Below are positions 33,029-41,842 of a DNA stretch of 64,000 bases, piece after piece. The stretch spans positions 193,210 through 257,209 of the forward strand of contig JAUZSP010000007.1 of assembly GCA_030949385.1 (NCBI GenBank), read 5' to 3'. This DNA is from Gammaproteobacteria bacterium. Lineage in GTDB: Bacteria > Pseudomonadota > Gammaproteobacteria > JAUZRS01. Every line of letters starts with the position of its first letter. The stretch's first letter is position 1. A model generated the notes under the pieces. The model ran no database searches. It was given only the letters and a program-made list of their open reading frames with translations, and had not been told where the DNA came from. The position numbers and the translations under genes were made by a program.

Positions 33029-33413
33029 ATGATACTAAAAATAATCCCTCTAATGGTGGCCTTTGCAGCCATCTCAGTGACCACATCGTCCCTGCAAGCG
33101 GCCTCACTCACTGCAAGTCACCAAGTGCTGTCACAACAGCAGGGAACAAACGGCTTTGACGTCACATTGGCTCTTACGGTAAGCAATACAGGAGCAACCC
33201 CTCTCAGCGCCCTCTCACTGACCTCTATGGAATCCATTTCATTCGAAAGCCAACTCACTCTCCTTGGGTAGCATGGCGGCAGGAAGCAGCGTTTCTGTAA
33301 ACTGGAGCCTCACCCTACCGGCTCCTGATCTTCCCCTGCTGATGCTTGATGCCTCTGATATCGATGCTAATGGCACTGTCAATCACACTCCCGTTATCAG
33401 TGAGGCACAGTAA
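33029..33413 (+). pseudogene. Small exported repeat-type protein, frameshifted
   Basis: A signal peptide (MILKIIPLMVAFAAISVTTS, ending near LQA) opens a reading frame of 80 codons that stops at 33269-33271. The continuation lies in the next frame: GSMAAGSSVSVNWSLTLPAP through HTPVISEAQ, ending with TAA at 33411-33413. Joining the two needs removal of one base somewhere around 33250-33270, for example in the GCC before CAACTC, which would give LSLGSMAAG. The product would be a small beta-rich secreted protein. The stop is directly followed by the ATG of the RCC1/HYR gene, so they form an operon. Confidence 0.65.
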
Positions 33414-33414
33414 A

Positions 33415-36039
33415 ATGAAATCCTTCAACTCTTTTAAACTCATTCAGCTGCTGGCCTTTCTATTTTTAGGTCTGCTTTCTGCACTCTCCACAGCTCAAGC
33501 CGCTCCCACTGTTTGGGGAGCCAACTGGCACGGAGAACTGGGCGACGGTACAACCACTCAACGTAATAGCCCCGTTACTATTGTAGGGGGACTGGAATAC
33601 AGTCAAATTTCTGCTGGATACACACATACACTAGCCCTCAGGGCAGACGGCACGGTCTGGAGTTGGGGCAATGGTACCGCTGGTCAATTGGGTCATGACA
33701 ACCGCTCAAACCAATACCGCCCTGTGCAGATCGGTGGCCTAAATAACGTTGCTTCACTCTCCGCAGGGACTTTCCACTCTCTGGCCGTGAAAACAGACGG
33801 CACGGTCTGGAGTTGGGGCTATAATGACTCTGGTCAATTGGGTCATGGCAACAGGGCAAACCAATACCGCCCTGTGCAGATCGGTGGCCTAAATAACGTT
33901 GCTTCACTCTCCGCAGGGACTTTCCACTCTCTGGCCGTGAAAACAGACGGCACGGTCTGGAGTTGGGGCTATAGTCTCTATGGTCAATTGGGTCATGGCA
34001 ACAGTGCAACCCAATACCGCCCTGTGCAGATCGATGGCCTAAATAACGTTGCTTCACTCTCCGCAGGGGGTTACCACTCTCTGGCCGTGAAAACAGACGG
34101 CACGGTCTGGAGTTGGGGCTATGGTAGCGCTGGTCAATTGGGTCATGGCAACCGCTCAAACCAATACCGCCCTGTGCAGATCGGTGGTCTATCATCCACA
34201 TCGATAGAAGCAGGCTCGCATCACTCCTTCACTTATACCGGAGGCGTAAACAATCAAGCACCGGTTGCCCATGCGGGTGCCAATCAAACCCTAGAAAGCA
34301 CCGGCAGCTCCAGCGCCAATGTGACCTTAGATGGTTCTGCTTCATCTGATGCCGATGGCGACACCTTAACCTATGCATGGTCGTGGGCAGGCGGTTCAGC
34401 TACGGGCGTCAGCAATTCAGTCTCTTTGCCTCTGGGCACAACAGTTGTGACTCTGACCGTCGATGACGGTACCGACAGCACAACCGACACCGTTTCCATC
34501 ACCGTTCAAGACACCACACCACCCACCGTCAATGCCGGTGCTGATGTCACTCTGGAATCCACCGACGCGGCCGGTGCTGCCTTTAGTGTCTTGGATCAAA
34601 CCACCTCCGATGATGTCGGTTGTGGTTCGCCATCACTGAGTGCGGCTCCCACCCCCGCCTTCTACCCGCTCGCAGGTACCACGGTTACCGTTACCGCCAC
34701 GGATTGTGTCAGCCTCACAGCAACCGATACCATGCTGGTAACGGTTCAAGACACCACCGCGCCGGTTCTCACCGTTCCAGCCAATGTCAGTGTTGAAGCC
34801 AACGCGGTCTTAAGCACCGTCGCCATCGGCAGCGCTTCTGCAACAGACATCTTTGCTGTAACAGTAACCAACGACGCTCCGATGACTTTCCCATTGGGTG
34901 ATACGGTGGTGACCTACACCGCCACTGATGGCAACGGTCTCACAAGTACTGCGACTCAAACCATCACCGTGACGGACACCACTGCGCCGGTTCTCACCGT
35001 TCCTTCAGCGATTACTTCTGAAGCCAGTGCAGTAGAAAGTCTCATTGCGCTGGGTACTGCCACCGCAACGGACATCTTTGGTGCTACGGTTACCAACGAT
35101 GCGCCAGCAACCTTCCCTCTCGGCGATACGGTGGTGACCTACACCGCCACTGATGGCAACGGTCTCACAAGTACTGCGACTCAAACCATCACCGTAACGG
35201 ACACCACTGCGCCGGTTCTCACCGTTCCTTCAGCGATCACTTCTGAAGCCAGTGCCATCTCCAGCCTCATTGCTCTGGGTACCGCAACCGCAACGGACAT
35301 CTTTGGTGCTACGGTTACCAGTGATGCCCCAGCTACTTACAGCTTAGGCACCACGGTAGTCACTTGGACCGCAACGGATGTGAACGGCAATGTCAGCACC
35401 GCGACGCAAAACGTGGTGGTGGTCGATACAACCGCCCCAGTACTGATCGCTCCAGCAGCCATCAATATTGAAGCCACCGGCGCTCAAACCCCCGTCGCCA
35501 TCGGCACCGCTACCGCTACCGACATCTTTGGCTTCAACATCACTAACGATGCCCCTGCCACTTACGGCTTAGGCACCACCGTGGTCACTTGGACCGCCAC
35601 CGATGTGAATGGCAACGTCAGCACCGCGACACAAAACGTAGTCGTGGTAGACACCACCGCACCCACCGTGACCGCCAATCTGAACCCCGTCAGTCAGGGT
35701 GATGATGATCATGATTCCGATGAAGGTCGTTTCACTGTCTCCTTCAACGTCTCTGACATTGTCGATGCCAACCCCACCGTGGTAGCGGAGCTGATCGTCG
35801 CCGGTCACGCCACCGCCATCGCGGTTACCAAAGGTCAACTCATCGAGTTTGAATACGAAGATGAAAAAACCGAAGTGGAGATCGAAGACGGCATTCTTGA
35901 GATCGAAGCACCCAGCATGGTGTTGCGGATCACCGCCACCGACGCCAGCGGCAACGTCACCGTGGTTGAAGTTCAACCTCAAGGCCTGAGCCGTGATAAC
36001 GACGATGATTATGATCGTAACGACGATCACGATGATTGA
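33415..36039 (+). CDS. Large secreted protein with RCC1 repeats, HYR-type repeats and acidic tail
   Basis: 874 residues from ATG 33415. A signal peptide ends at STAQA (about residue 29). Residues 32-275 are RCC1-type propeller repeats of about 50 residues (VWSWGxxxxGQLGHGN). From about 280 on there are PKD/HYR-like beta-sandwich repeats with APVLTVPxxI, ATDIFGATVTNDAP and TVVTYTATDGNG. The protein ends in a acidic tail, DNDDDYDRNDDHDD. This is a typical cell-surface or extracellular adhesin/structural layout. No sortase or PEP-CTERM signal is visible. Near-identical DNA repeats in both regions suggest copy-number change by recombination. Confidence 0.82.
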   Translation: MKSFNSFKLIQLLAFLFLGLLSALSTAQAAPTVWGANWHGELGDGTTTQRNSPVTIVGGLEYSQISAGYTHTLALRADGTVWSWGNGTAGQLGHDNRSNQYRPVQIGGLNNVASLSAGTFHSLAVKTDGTVWSWGYNDSGQLGHGNRANQYRPVQIGGLNNVASLSAGTFHSLAVKTDGTVWSWGYSLYGQLGHGNSATQYRPVQIDGLNNVASLSAGGYHSLAVKTDGTVWSWGYGSAGQLGHGNRSNQYRPVQIGGLSSTSIEAGSHHSFTYTGGVNNQAPVAHAGANQTLESTGSSSANVTLDGSASSDADGDTLTYAWSWAGGSATGVSNSVSLPLGTTVVTLTVDDGTDSTTDTVSITVQDTTPPTVNAGADVTLESTDAAGAAFSVLDQTTSDDVGCGSPSLSAAPTPAFYPLAGTTVTVTATDCVSLTATDTMLVTVQDTTAPVLTVPANVSVEANAVLSTVAIGSASATDIFAVTVTNDAPMTFPLGDTVVTYTATDGNGLTSTATQTITVTDTTAPVLTVPSAITSEASAVESLIALGTATATDIFGATVTNDAPATFPLGDTVVTYTATDGNGLTSTATQTITVTDTTAPVLTVPSAITSEASAISSLIALGTATATDIFGATVTSDAPATYSLGTTVVTWTATDVNGNVSTATQNVVVVDTTAPVLIAPAAINIEATGAQTPVAIGTATATDIFGFNITNDAPATYGLGTTVVTWTATDVNGNVSTATQNVVVVDTTAPTVTANLNPVSQGDDDHDSDEGRFTVSFNVSDIVDANPTVVAELIVAGHATAIAVTKGQLIEFEYEDEKTEVEIEDGILEIEAPSMVLRITATDASGNVTVVEVQPQGLSRDNDDDYDRNDDHDD
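33640..34190 (+). repeat. Tandem 150-bp RCC1 repeats at DNA level
   Basis: Four to five units of exactly 150 bp; the core CAGACGGCACGGTCTGGAG occurs at about 33645, 33796, 33946 and 34096. Long parts of units are identical, far beyond what protein conservation would require, which points to recent amplification or gene conversion. Confidence 0.85.
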
Positions 36040-36090
36040 TCGCTAACCCTCCTGCTTGAGTCGCTCTGATTCAAGCAGATCCTTAAAGGT

Positions 36091-36120
36091 AAAAGCCCGC
36101 TCTTGAGCGGGCTTTTTTTT
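36091..36120 (+). terminator. Rho-independent terminator after the RCC1/HYR gene
   Basis: AAAAGCCCGCTC-TT-GAGCGGGC followed by eight T. An almost identical copy occurs at 36970-36997. Confidence 0.9.
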
Positions 36121-36173
36121 GTGGGTAACTGTTTCAGGTTTATAAAAAAATAGATAGCTGATAAGATCTGTTT

Positions 36174-36491
36174 ATGGTCAAGAAAAAAAAGTCTAAGCAC
36201 AACAAGGTTGTTGATGAGCGTTATACTTTCTCGAAAAATAGGGGTGGTGGTTTGATCAAAATTGAAGTGTGGGAAGATCAGTACGGAGCGGTGGTTCGAT
36301 ACAATATGGCTTACATCAATTTTGCCCTCTACTCTGGAGATCATGGTCGCGTAATTGGGTACGATAATGCCCATAACTATCACCATAGACATTGTTTTGG
36401 TGTGGTCTCACCTGTGAACGATTTTGTAGGTTATGAGGTTTTGCTTGAACATTTTGAAGCAGAAGTAAGAGGCTATTTAAATGAGCATTGA
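36174..36491 (+). CDS. TumE-like toxin (DUF6516 family)
   Basis: 105 residues: basic start MVKKKKSKHNK, then a compact alpha-beta domain with GGLIKIEVWEDQYGAVVRYN, and HNYHHRHCFG near 73-82. The pattern fits the DUF6516/TumE toxin family, which pairs with a small HTH antitoxin. It overlaps the downstream HTH gene by 11 bp, as expected for a toxin-antitoxin pair. The His-rich segment is a candidate active or metal site. Base composition is more AT-rich than the neighbours, in line with acquisition. Confidence 0.72.
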   Translation: MVKKKKSKHNKVVDERYTFSKNRGGGLIKIEVWEDQYGAVVRYNMAYINFALYSGDHGRVIGYDNAHNYHHRHCFGVVSPVNDFVGYEVLLEHFEAEVRGYLNEH

Positions 36492-36855
36492 AATTAAATC
36501 GGGCACCCTGAGTGACTTCTTTCATTCAGCAAAAAAAACGGCAAAAGCGGTGGATAACGGTGAATCTTTGACACAAAAAAGAACGCTCTGGGTTGAAGGT
36601 GATGATCTTGTCTCGTTATTAAAACCGGCAAGGAGGCGTTTGGTTCAATACCTACGCCAAGAGAAAAAAGTCTGTTTTTCTGATTTGATGCTGGCGATGG
36701 AACGAAGCCCTGTTAGCTTGAACAACGACTTAAAGTTATTAGCCAAATATAATTTAGTGCGCATTTGTCGAGAAAGTAACCCAGGTCATGGTGTTCACAA
36801 AGTGATTGAGTCGGTGTTATCAAATGAAAAAATTGAGTTTCGAGTGGATGTGTAG
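36481..36855 (+). CDS. TumA-like antitoxin, HTH DNA-binding protein
   Basis: 124 residues with a winged-helix/HTH-like core: LKPARRRLVQYLRQEKKV, then FSDLMLAMERSPVSLNNDLK and LLAKYNLVRI. It resembles the HVO_A0114-type DNA-binding proteins that accompany TumE toxins. The N-terminal part (DFFHSAKKTAKAVDNGE) probably binds the toxin. It likely represses its own operon. The start lies inside the toxin gene. Confidence 0.7.
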   Translation: MSIEIKSGTLSDFFHSAKKTAKAVDNGESLTQKRTLWVEGDDLVSLLKPARRRLVQYLRQEKKVCFSDLMLAMERSPVSLNNDLKLLAKYNLVRICRESNPGHGVHKVIESVLSNEKIEFRVDV

Positions 36856-36969
36856 CGAAACAGTCTAAAACCAGTGCAGTAGACAACGTCAATGCTCTGG
36901 GTACCACAACTGCAACCGATCCCAATGGCAATATCAGTACTGCAATAGCTACTGACTTTTTTCAAAGCT
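36856..36969 (+). pseudogene. Remnant of an HYR-repeat gene 3' end
   Basis: About 100 bp resembling the HYR repeats of the large gene upstream: AGTGCAGTAGA, then GCTCTGGGTACCACAACTGC and GGCAATATCAGTACTGCAA match repeat segments near 35030 and 35390. There is no open frame of useful length. It is followed by a copy of the terminator of that gene, so this is a decayed or deleted second copy. I see no gene from here to 37226. Confidence 0.6.
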
Positions 36970-36997
36970 AAAAGCCCGCTCTTGAGCGGGCTTTTTT
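36970..36997 (+). terminator. Second copy of the RCC1/HYR terminator
   Basis: AAAAGCCCGCTC-TT-GAGCGGGC plus six T; the same stem as at 36091-36120. It also ends the toxin-antitoxin transcript. Confidence 0.88.
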
Positions 36998-37055
36998 GTA
37001 GATCTGAGTTACGCACTGCTTTGAATTCCCACGACACTCTCTGGGGAAAAAAATA

Positions 37056-37103
37056 AAATCTCCCTCGACCCCTCTTCCATTGAAGAGGGGTCGAGGGAGA
37101 TTT
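37056..37103. repeat. Perfect 22-bp inverted repeat
   Basis: Arms 37056-37077 and 37082-37103 are exactly complementary around a CATT loop; the arm contains CTCCCTCGACCCCTCTTC. A shorter relative, CCCCTCTTT-AATC-AAAGAGGGG, is at 54721-54742. This suggests a dispersed palindromic element family. Confidence 0.75.
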
Positions 37104-37226
37104 GCTCTTGCTTGGTTTTATCGGCTATCAGGATTTAAATAACGGTAAACAAAGTCATTAAATTTGCCGAGATGAAATAAAGCAGTCGCACCAATCTCAA
37201 TGGATAAAAACAGACAAGGAATCATC

Positions 37227-38433
37227 ATGCCCCCCTCTTTAGCCACATCATTAAATGTAATCTTCATCGTAATCTCTTTTTTTTCACACAGCCTTTACGC
37301 GCTGCCCATCTCATGGGGAAAAAAATGACAACGGTCAACTGGGTCACAACGCCGCCGGTGGTCCTGTTCCCCATGCCATTCTTAACTCTGACCCATTCAG
37401 CGCGATTGAGCTTGGCGCTCATGCCTCCATTGCACTGAAAACAGACGGCAGCGTCTGGAGCTGGGGAGGAAACTGGCACGGCGAATTGGGCGATGGAACC
37501 ACAACACAAAGCACTCGACCCGTACAGGTCGTCGGCCTAAACAACGTCATTGCCGTGAGCCGAGCAGCAAAAACAGATACGGTGGCCGCCCTGAAAGCCG
37601 ATGGCAGCGTTTGGTGCTGGGGGCAGAATCAATATGGGCAGTTGGGCAACGGCACTCAGATAGACTCACTGACCGCCGTGCAGAGCAACATCTCCAATGT
37701 GATCGCCATCGCCACCGGACCTGCGGATGTCATGGCCTTAAAAAAGGACGGCACCGTTTGGGCTTGGGGAGACAACCTCTATTGGAAATTCGGCTCAACT
37801 TCTACGGCATCCGCTGGCGGCGTTTTTCAGGTTTTGGGCATCAGCAATGTGGTGGCCATCGCCTCCGGCAGTTATCACGCCCTCTACTTAAAAGCCGATG
37901 GCAGCGTTTGGCTGTCAGGACGTATGGGCAGTGTCTCTCACAGAACCCCCACACAGGTGGCCAATTTATCCCAAGTGGTTGAAATCACTGCTGGCCAAGA
38001 GTACAGCCTTGCCCGCAAAAAGGACGGCAGTGTCTGGGCGTGGGGTGCCAATTATTATGGCAATTTGGGCGATAACACAACCACCGAACGCCTGACTCCC
38101 GTTCAGATCACAGGATTAAACCAAGTGGTCGATCTGGCCGCAAACTTGTTCCACTCTCTCGCTGTGAAAGCCGACGGCACTGTCTGGAGCTGGGGTTCAA
38201 ATACAGCCGGTCAACTCGGCCACCGCAAGGCGCAACACAAAACGCCTCAGCAGATCATCGGCGTATCGCAATTCAATGCCGTTGCCACGGGCGGCAATCA
38301 CTCTGCGGCCTATCAAAGCCACTCAGCGATGAGCGGTTTGCTTATGTTTAATCCCCCAGAAAACCGTGACAAGGAAGAGGAGAGTGAGGATAACGATGAA
38401 GAAGAGGATCACGATGACGAGCAAGATGATTGA
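37227..38433 (+). pseudogene. Secreted RCC1-repeat protein with frameshift in an A7 tract
   Basis: ATG 37227 (AAGGA upstream) starts a signal peptide, MPPSLATSLNVIFIVISFF, that runs into SWGKK and a stop at 37326. With one A fewer in the seven-A run at 37319-37325 the frame continues as SWGKNDNGQLGHNAAGG and joins the long frame to 38433. The full product would be about 401 residues: signal, six or seven RCC1 repeats (VWSWGxNxxGQLGxG) and an acidic tail (EEESEDNDEEEDHDDEQDD). The A7 tract could be an error, a phase-variable switch or a site of transcriptional slippage. Confidence 0.75.
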
Positions 38434-38513
38434 ACCTTATTTCCATCCCATCTTGATTTTTAATCTCAGGCCTTTATCCTCTAAAGGTGATTTTCAACCA
38501 AATGGGGTTCCTT

Positions 38514-39170
38514 ATGTCTTTTGCTCGATTCGCACCACTGCTGTTTCTCTGCACTTTTACTGCCCAAGCTGGAGAGTTTGACAGCGACAGCTTACCCGTT
38601 GGCATCAGCGCGAATATCAAGCAGGTCAGCATCAAACACGCAGGCAAAGAGGTGATCATCAAACGCAACCCCGATAACGCCCACACCGTCGATGACAACT
38701 ACGCTAAAACTTCACGCCCCTGCCCGCCCTTTTGCATTCAACCCATGACTCTGGCACCCGGAGTGGAAACCATCGGTGAGTTGGAACTGATCGACTACCT
38801 GCAACGCCTCAGCAGCGGCGATAACACCCTTCTCGTTATCGACTCTCGTACCCCAGTTTGGGTCGATCTGGGCAGCATTCCTGGTGCCATCAACATTCCG
38901 TGGAAAAAACTCAGCCTCAACCACGGCACTGACCCTCTGAGCCTAATTGAGATTTTGGAAGCACAGTTTAACGTCCAGCAACACAGTGATTTTCTCGACT
39001 TTAAAAACGCCAAAACCTTAGTCATGTTCTGCAACGGCATGTGGTGTGGCCAATCTCCCAGCAACATCAAAACCCTGTTGCGGCTCGGTTATCCCGCTCA
39101 CAAACTCAAGTGGTATCGTGGCGGCATGCAGAACTGGAACAATCTCGGTTTAACCACCGTTAAACCGTAA
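38514..39170 (+). CDS. Periplasmic rhodanese-like protein
   Basis: 218 residues from ATG 38514; the frame begins at GTG 38487, but the signal peptide MSFARFAPLLFLCTFTAQA starts at 38514. The rhodanese domain covers about 85-215: LLVIDSRTPVWVDLGSIPGA, then the active-site loop MFCNGMWCGQSP with Cys near 179, and YRGGMQNWNNLG. A second Cys pair (CPPFC) sits near 70. Exported rhodaneses handle sulfane sulfur or act as redox or cyanide-detoxifying enzymes. The gene is not adjacent to dsr but fits a sulfur oxidiser. Confidence 0.85.
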   Translation: MSFARFAPLLFLCTFTAQAGEFDSDSLPVGISANIKQVSIKHAGKEVIIKRNPDNAHTVDDNYAKTSRPCPPFCIQPMTLAPGVETIGELELIDYLQRLSSGDNTLLVIDSRTPVWVDLGSIPGAINIPWKKLSLNHGTDPLSLIEILEAQFNVQQHSDFLDFKNAKTLVMFCNGMWCGQSPSNIKTLLRLGYPAHKLKWYRGGMQNWNNLGLTTVKP

Positions 39171-39335
39171 AAGATCAACAAAAAACCAATAAACTCAAGT
39201 GATTATAAATCCACAATTCATAGGCTCTGACGGGGAATAGCAATTTCCTGTATGATGCCAACCCACTAAGACAAACTCTACTCAGCCCTTCATGGACGAG
39301 TGGCCACAATTTTTGATTACGGGGAAACCAAACCC

Positions 39336-39566
39336 ATGAGTGAAAGTCTTGATCCTATCGTGCTTAATATTCTGTACGCCGTTACCGGTGGTACCTTAAC
39401 CCTACTGTTTATGTGGCTCGGATGTAAAATGTTCAATCACCTTGTCTGCTTCGACATCAGTGACGAACTCGCCAAGGGCAACATCGCCGTTGGCATTATG
39501 CTGATGGGCATTTTTGTCGGTGTTGGCACAGGCCTCGGTCTCGTCATAGGGCTTGGGTTAAACTGA
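39336..39566 (+). CDS. Small DUF350-like membrane protein
   Basis: 76 residues from ATG 39336. Two membrane segments (about 9-29 and 48-72, the second Gly-rich: IMLMGIFVGVGTGLGLVIG). The segment DISDELAKGNIAVGI is typical of the DUF350 family. It directly precedes the transglycosylase gene (2-bp gap), so the two are cotranscribed. Confidence 0.7.
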   Translation: MSESLDPIVLNILYAVTGGTLTLLFMWLGCKMFNHLVCFDISDELAKGNIAVGIMLMGIFVGVGTGLGLVIGLGLN

Positions 39567-39568
39567 TC

Positions 39569-40171
39569 GTGTTCAGACCCCTACTTCTTTCCCTCTGCCT
39601 TTGCATCGGCGCAGCACCCTCGACGCTCTACGCTGCCAAAAGCATTGATCAGTGGACAACGAAGTACGACCGTTATTTTAAAAAATACACCAAACGCTAT
39701 TTTGGACCGCACTTCAATTGGAAGTGGTTTAAAGCTCAGGCCATTGCTGAGTCTGGTCTCAAACCCAAAGTTAAAAGCCACGTTGGCGCACGGGGAATCA
39801 TGCAGATCATGCCCGCCACCTACGCTGAAATCCGCAGCAAAAACCGTCAGTTTCTCAACATCGAAGAACCGCAGTGGAACATCGCAGCAGGGATCTACTA
39901 CAACCGTGGTCTGTATCGAAAATGGCGGCTGCCTGCGCTCTCTAATATGGAACGCCTGCTTCTCACCTTCGCCAGCTACAACGCCGGTTATGGTCGAATT
40001 CTAAGAGCCAAACGGCGAGCTGGAGGAGAGATTAAAGCATGGAAAGATGTGGAGCCTTATGCGCCCACCGAAACGAAAAACTACGTCAAACGCATCTCCA
40101 GACTGCTCAATGGCAAACGTGACAAACGCAAACGCCGCCTGCACGGCATTGAAAAATGGAGCAGATCTTAA
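39569..40171 (+). CDS. Periplasmic lytic transglycosylase (SLT domain)
   Basis: 200 residues, GTG start 39569, just after the DUF350-like stop. A signal peptide ends near STLYA. The SLT domain shows the catalytic Glu in AQAIAESGLKPKV (about 55), followed by GARGIMQIMPATY and NIAAGIYY, and YNAGYGRI later. It cleaves peptidoglycan glycan strands. The C-terminus is strongly basic (KRDKRKRRLHG), which could aid wall binding. The stop overlaps the convergent Sel1 gene by 4 bp. Confidence 0.88.
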   Translation: MFRPLLLSLCLCIGAAPSTLYAAKSIDQWTTKYDRYFKKYTKRYFGPHFNWKWFKAQAIAESGLKPKVKSHVGARGIMQIMPATYAEIRSKNRQFLNIEEPQWNIAAGIYYNRGLYRKWRLPALSNMERLLLTFASYNAGYGRILRAKRRAGGEIKAWKDVEPYAPTETKNYVKRISRLLNGKRDKRKRRLHGIEKWSRS

Positions 40172-40857
40172 GGCGTTGGGATGGGTCGTGTCTGAGTAAG
40201 CAGCTTACGATAGACCCAACCGATTTTTTGCGTACCAATAATGCCCACCTTGACCCATTTTCCCTGCCGACTCAGCTCCACCAACACTTCACCTGCCCTT
40301 AATTTAGCAATACGTTTGTGATGTACCGCCGGTCTGCGACGAATATTAGCGGTGCGACGGGTATACACTTGGCCAGCAAACAGCTCACCCTCCTCCTCCA
40401 ACAGCTCTTTCAAGCGCCCTCTGGAGGGATAGTCTCGTTGACCCAGACGTGCGCGTAAAATCGCTTGCGCATCCTCATTACCCCGCCGAGCGGCGCGAGC
40501 GTAATAGGCCACCGCCACATCGTAATCTTGCTCACCAGAATCCCCAAATTCAAACAACATCCCCATGGAGAACATCGCATCCACATGATTTTTATCCGAG
40601 GCACTTAGCCACCAACTCATCGCCTTTTCATCGTTAATCGCCAAGCCGTAACCGTTGTGGTACATCCAGCCCAAACTGTATTGAGCATCGGCATCACCTG
40701 CTTCTGCCATCGGTCGCAAAATGCAGTAAGCAATGGCGTAGTCGCCATCACGCATCGCCACTGTGGCACGTTCATACTCGCCTTCAGCCCAGAGAGAGCC
40801 GAGATGAAATAGAACGGAAAACAGCAACAGTGCCGCTATTATTTTACTTTTTTTCAT
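40168..40857 (-). CDS. Exported Sel1-repeat protein with C-terminal SH3-like domain
   Basis: 229 residues. A signal peptide ends near SLWA. Three Sel1-like repeats follow (AEAGDADAQYSLGWMYHNG, then KNHVDAMFSMGMLFEFG and RRGNEDAQAILRARLG). The C-terminal region (about 155-220) resembles bacterial SH3: TANIRRRPAVHHKRIAKLRAG and WVKVGIIGTQKIGWVY. Such proteins act in envelope protein interactions. It converges on the transglycosylase gene. Confidence 0.8.
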   Translation of the reverse strand: MKKSKIIAALLLFSVLFHLGSLWAEGEYERATVAMRDGDYAIAYCILRPMAEAGDADAQYSLGWMYHNGYGLAINDEKAMSWWLSASDKNHVDAMFSMGMLFEFGDSGEQDYDVAVAYYARAARRGNEDAQAILRARLGQRDYPSRGRLKELLEEEGELFAGQVYTRRTANIRRRPAVHHKRIAKLRAGEVLVELSRQGKWVKVGIIGTQKIGWVYRKLLTQTRPIPTP

Positions 40858-41047
40858 ATGATTTGACGCTTAACCCCGTTTTGTAAAGACACTCCCTCTT
40901 CGATCCCTCTGCCCACTCCCAAGCAACAGCTGAATCTAAAACATACTACAACGAGAGTCCAACAAAATAGACAAAAAACAGACATTTGTTGCTTAAATAC
41001 AACTCAACACCCTAAAAAAACAGTTTTTTCGACCTAAAAGGCACGGC

Positions 41048-41842
41048 CTATTTTTCTGCCACCAAATAGGCAATCCAACAAGCCACATCCTCACACCGCT
41101 CACTTTCCACAAACTCATCCAAGGGTTCATCGGTTTCGGGATCAAACGCCTGCAGGTAGATCCGTGTCTTAGAAAAACCACACTCAAGCAACAACTCACG
41201 AATTTCTTTCGCTCCCCAGAGTCGCCAACGATAGGCATACGCTTGATTCAGACGCGAACCGTCCTCAAACTCAAAATGGATGTAGCACTGCATGTCAGCA
41301 GTGACTGGGTTGTATTCCGCCTGCTGCCAAATGTAAGTAAAGCCCTCCAGCTCACGCACCTCTTCTTGGGTTTGATGCGCTTCAAAACCACCAAAAGAGT
41401 CCAGAAAAAACAGGCCGTCTTTTTTCAAACAAGAATGAACCCGCTGAAAATAAGCCTTCATCTGCGCTCGTTCTTGAAACAGCCAATAACTGAAATTCAA
41501 CGCCTGACAGATGTCCACCCTATCCGTCTCGACCGTCAAGACATCCGCACTCAGAAGCTCAATTCGCTGCTGCTCGTCAACGGACATCTCTGCCACATTG
41601 TGGGCTTCTCCCCAAGCCAGCACCTCGGCATCAATGTCCACCGCCACCGCGCTGTGAGCGGGGTTTAACTTGACCCATTCACAGGCCGAAAGCGCCGTAC
41701 CACAAAAGTCCTCGCGCAAACGGTGCGGCCAACGCCCTCGCAGGGCTTTAAACGTCTCTTGAACAAATTCCAGCTCAAACTCAACCCCCTGCACCGAACG
41801 CTGATAGAGATCGTGCCGATCTGCTTTTTCTGCCAAACTCAT
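41048..41842 (-). CDS. Class I SAM-dependent methyltransferase
   Basis: 264 residues. The SAM-binding pattern is HRLREDFCGTALSACEWVK (about 37-55), AVAVDIDAEVL with an acidic residue ending strand 2 (about 65-75) and QALNFSYWLF near 116. The N-terminal DRHDLYQRSVQGVEFELE is typical of a subgroup of uncharacterised methyltransferases. It is the last gene of the ABC operon, starting one base before the permease stop. The substrate is unknown. Confidence 0.82.
   Translation of the reverse strand: MSLAEKADRHDLYQRSVQGVEFELEFVQETFKALRGRWPHRLREDFCGTALSACEWVKLNPAHSAVAVDIDAEVLAWGEAHNVAEMSVDEQQRIELLSADVLTVETDRVDICQALNFSYWLFQERAQMKAYFQRVHSCLKKDGLFFLDSFGGFEAHQTQEEVRELEGFTYIWQQAEYNPVTADMQCYIHFEFEDGSRLNQAYAYRWRLWGAKEIRELLLECGFSKTRIYLQAFDPETDEPLDEFVESERCEDVACWIAYLVAEK

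Noticed and set aside
33640-34190. 150-bp repeats as a CRISPR or rRNA-like array
   Set aside because: They are in-frame coding units of RCC1 repeats with no unique spacers.
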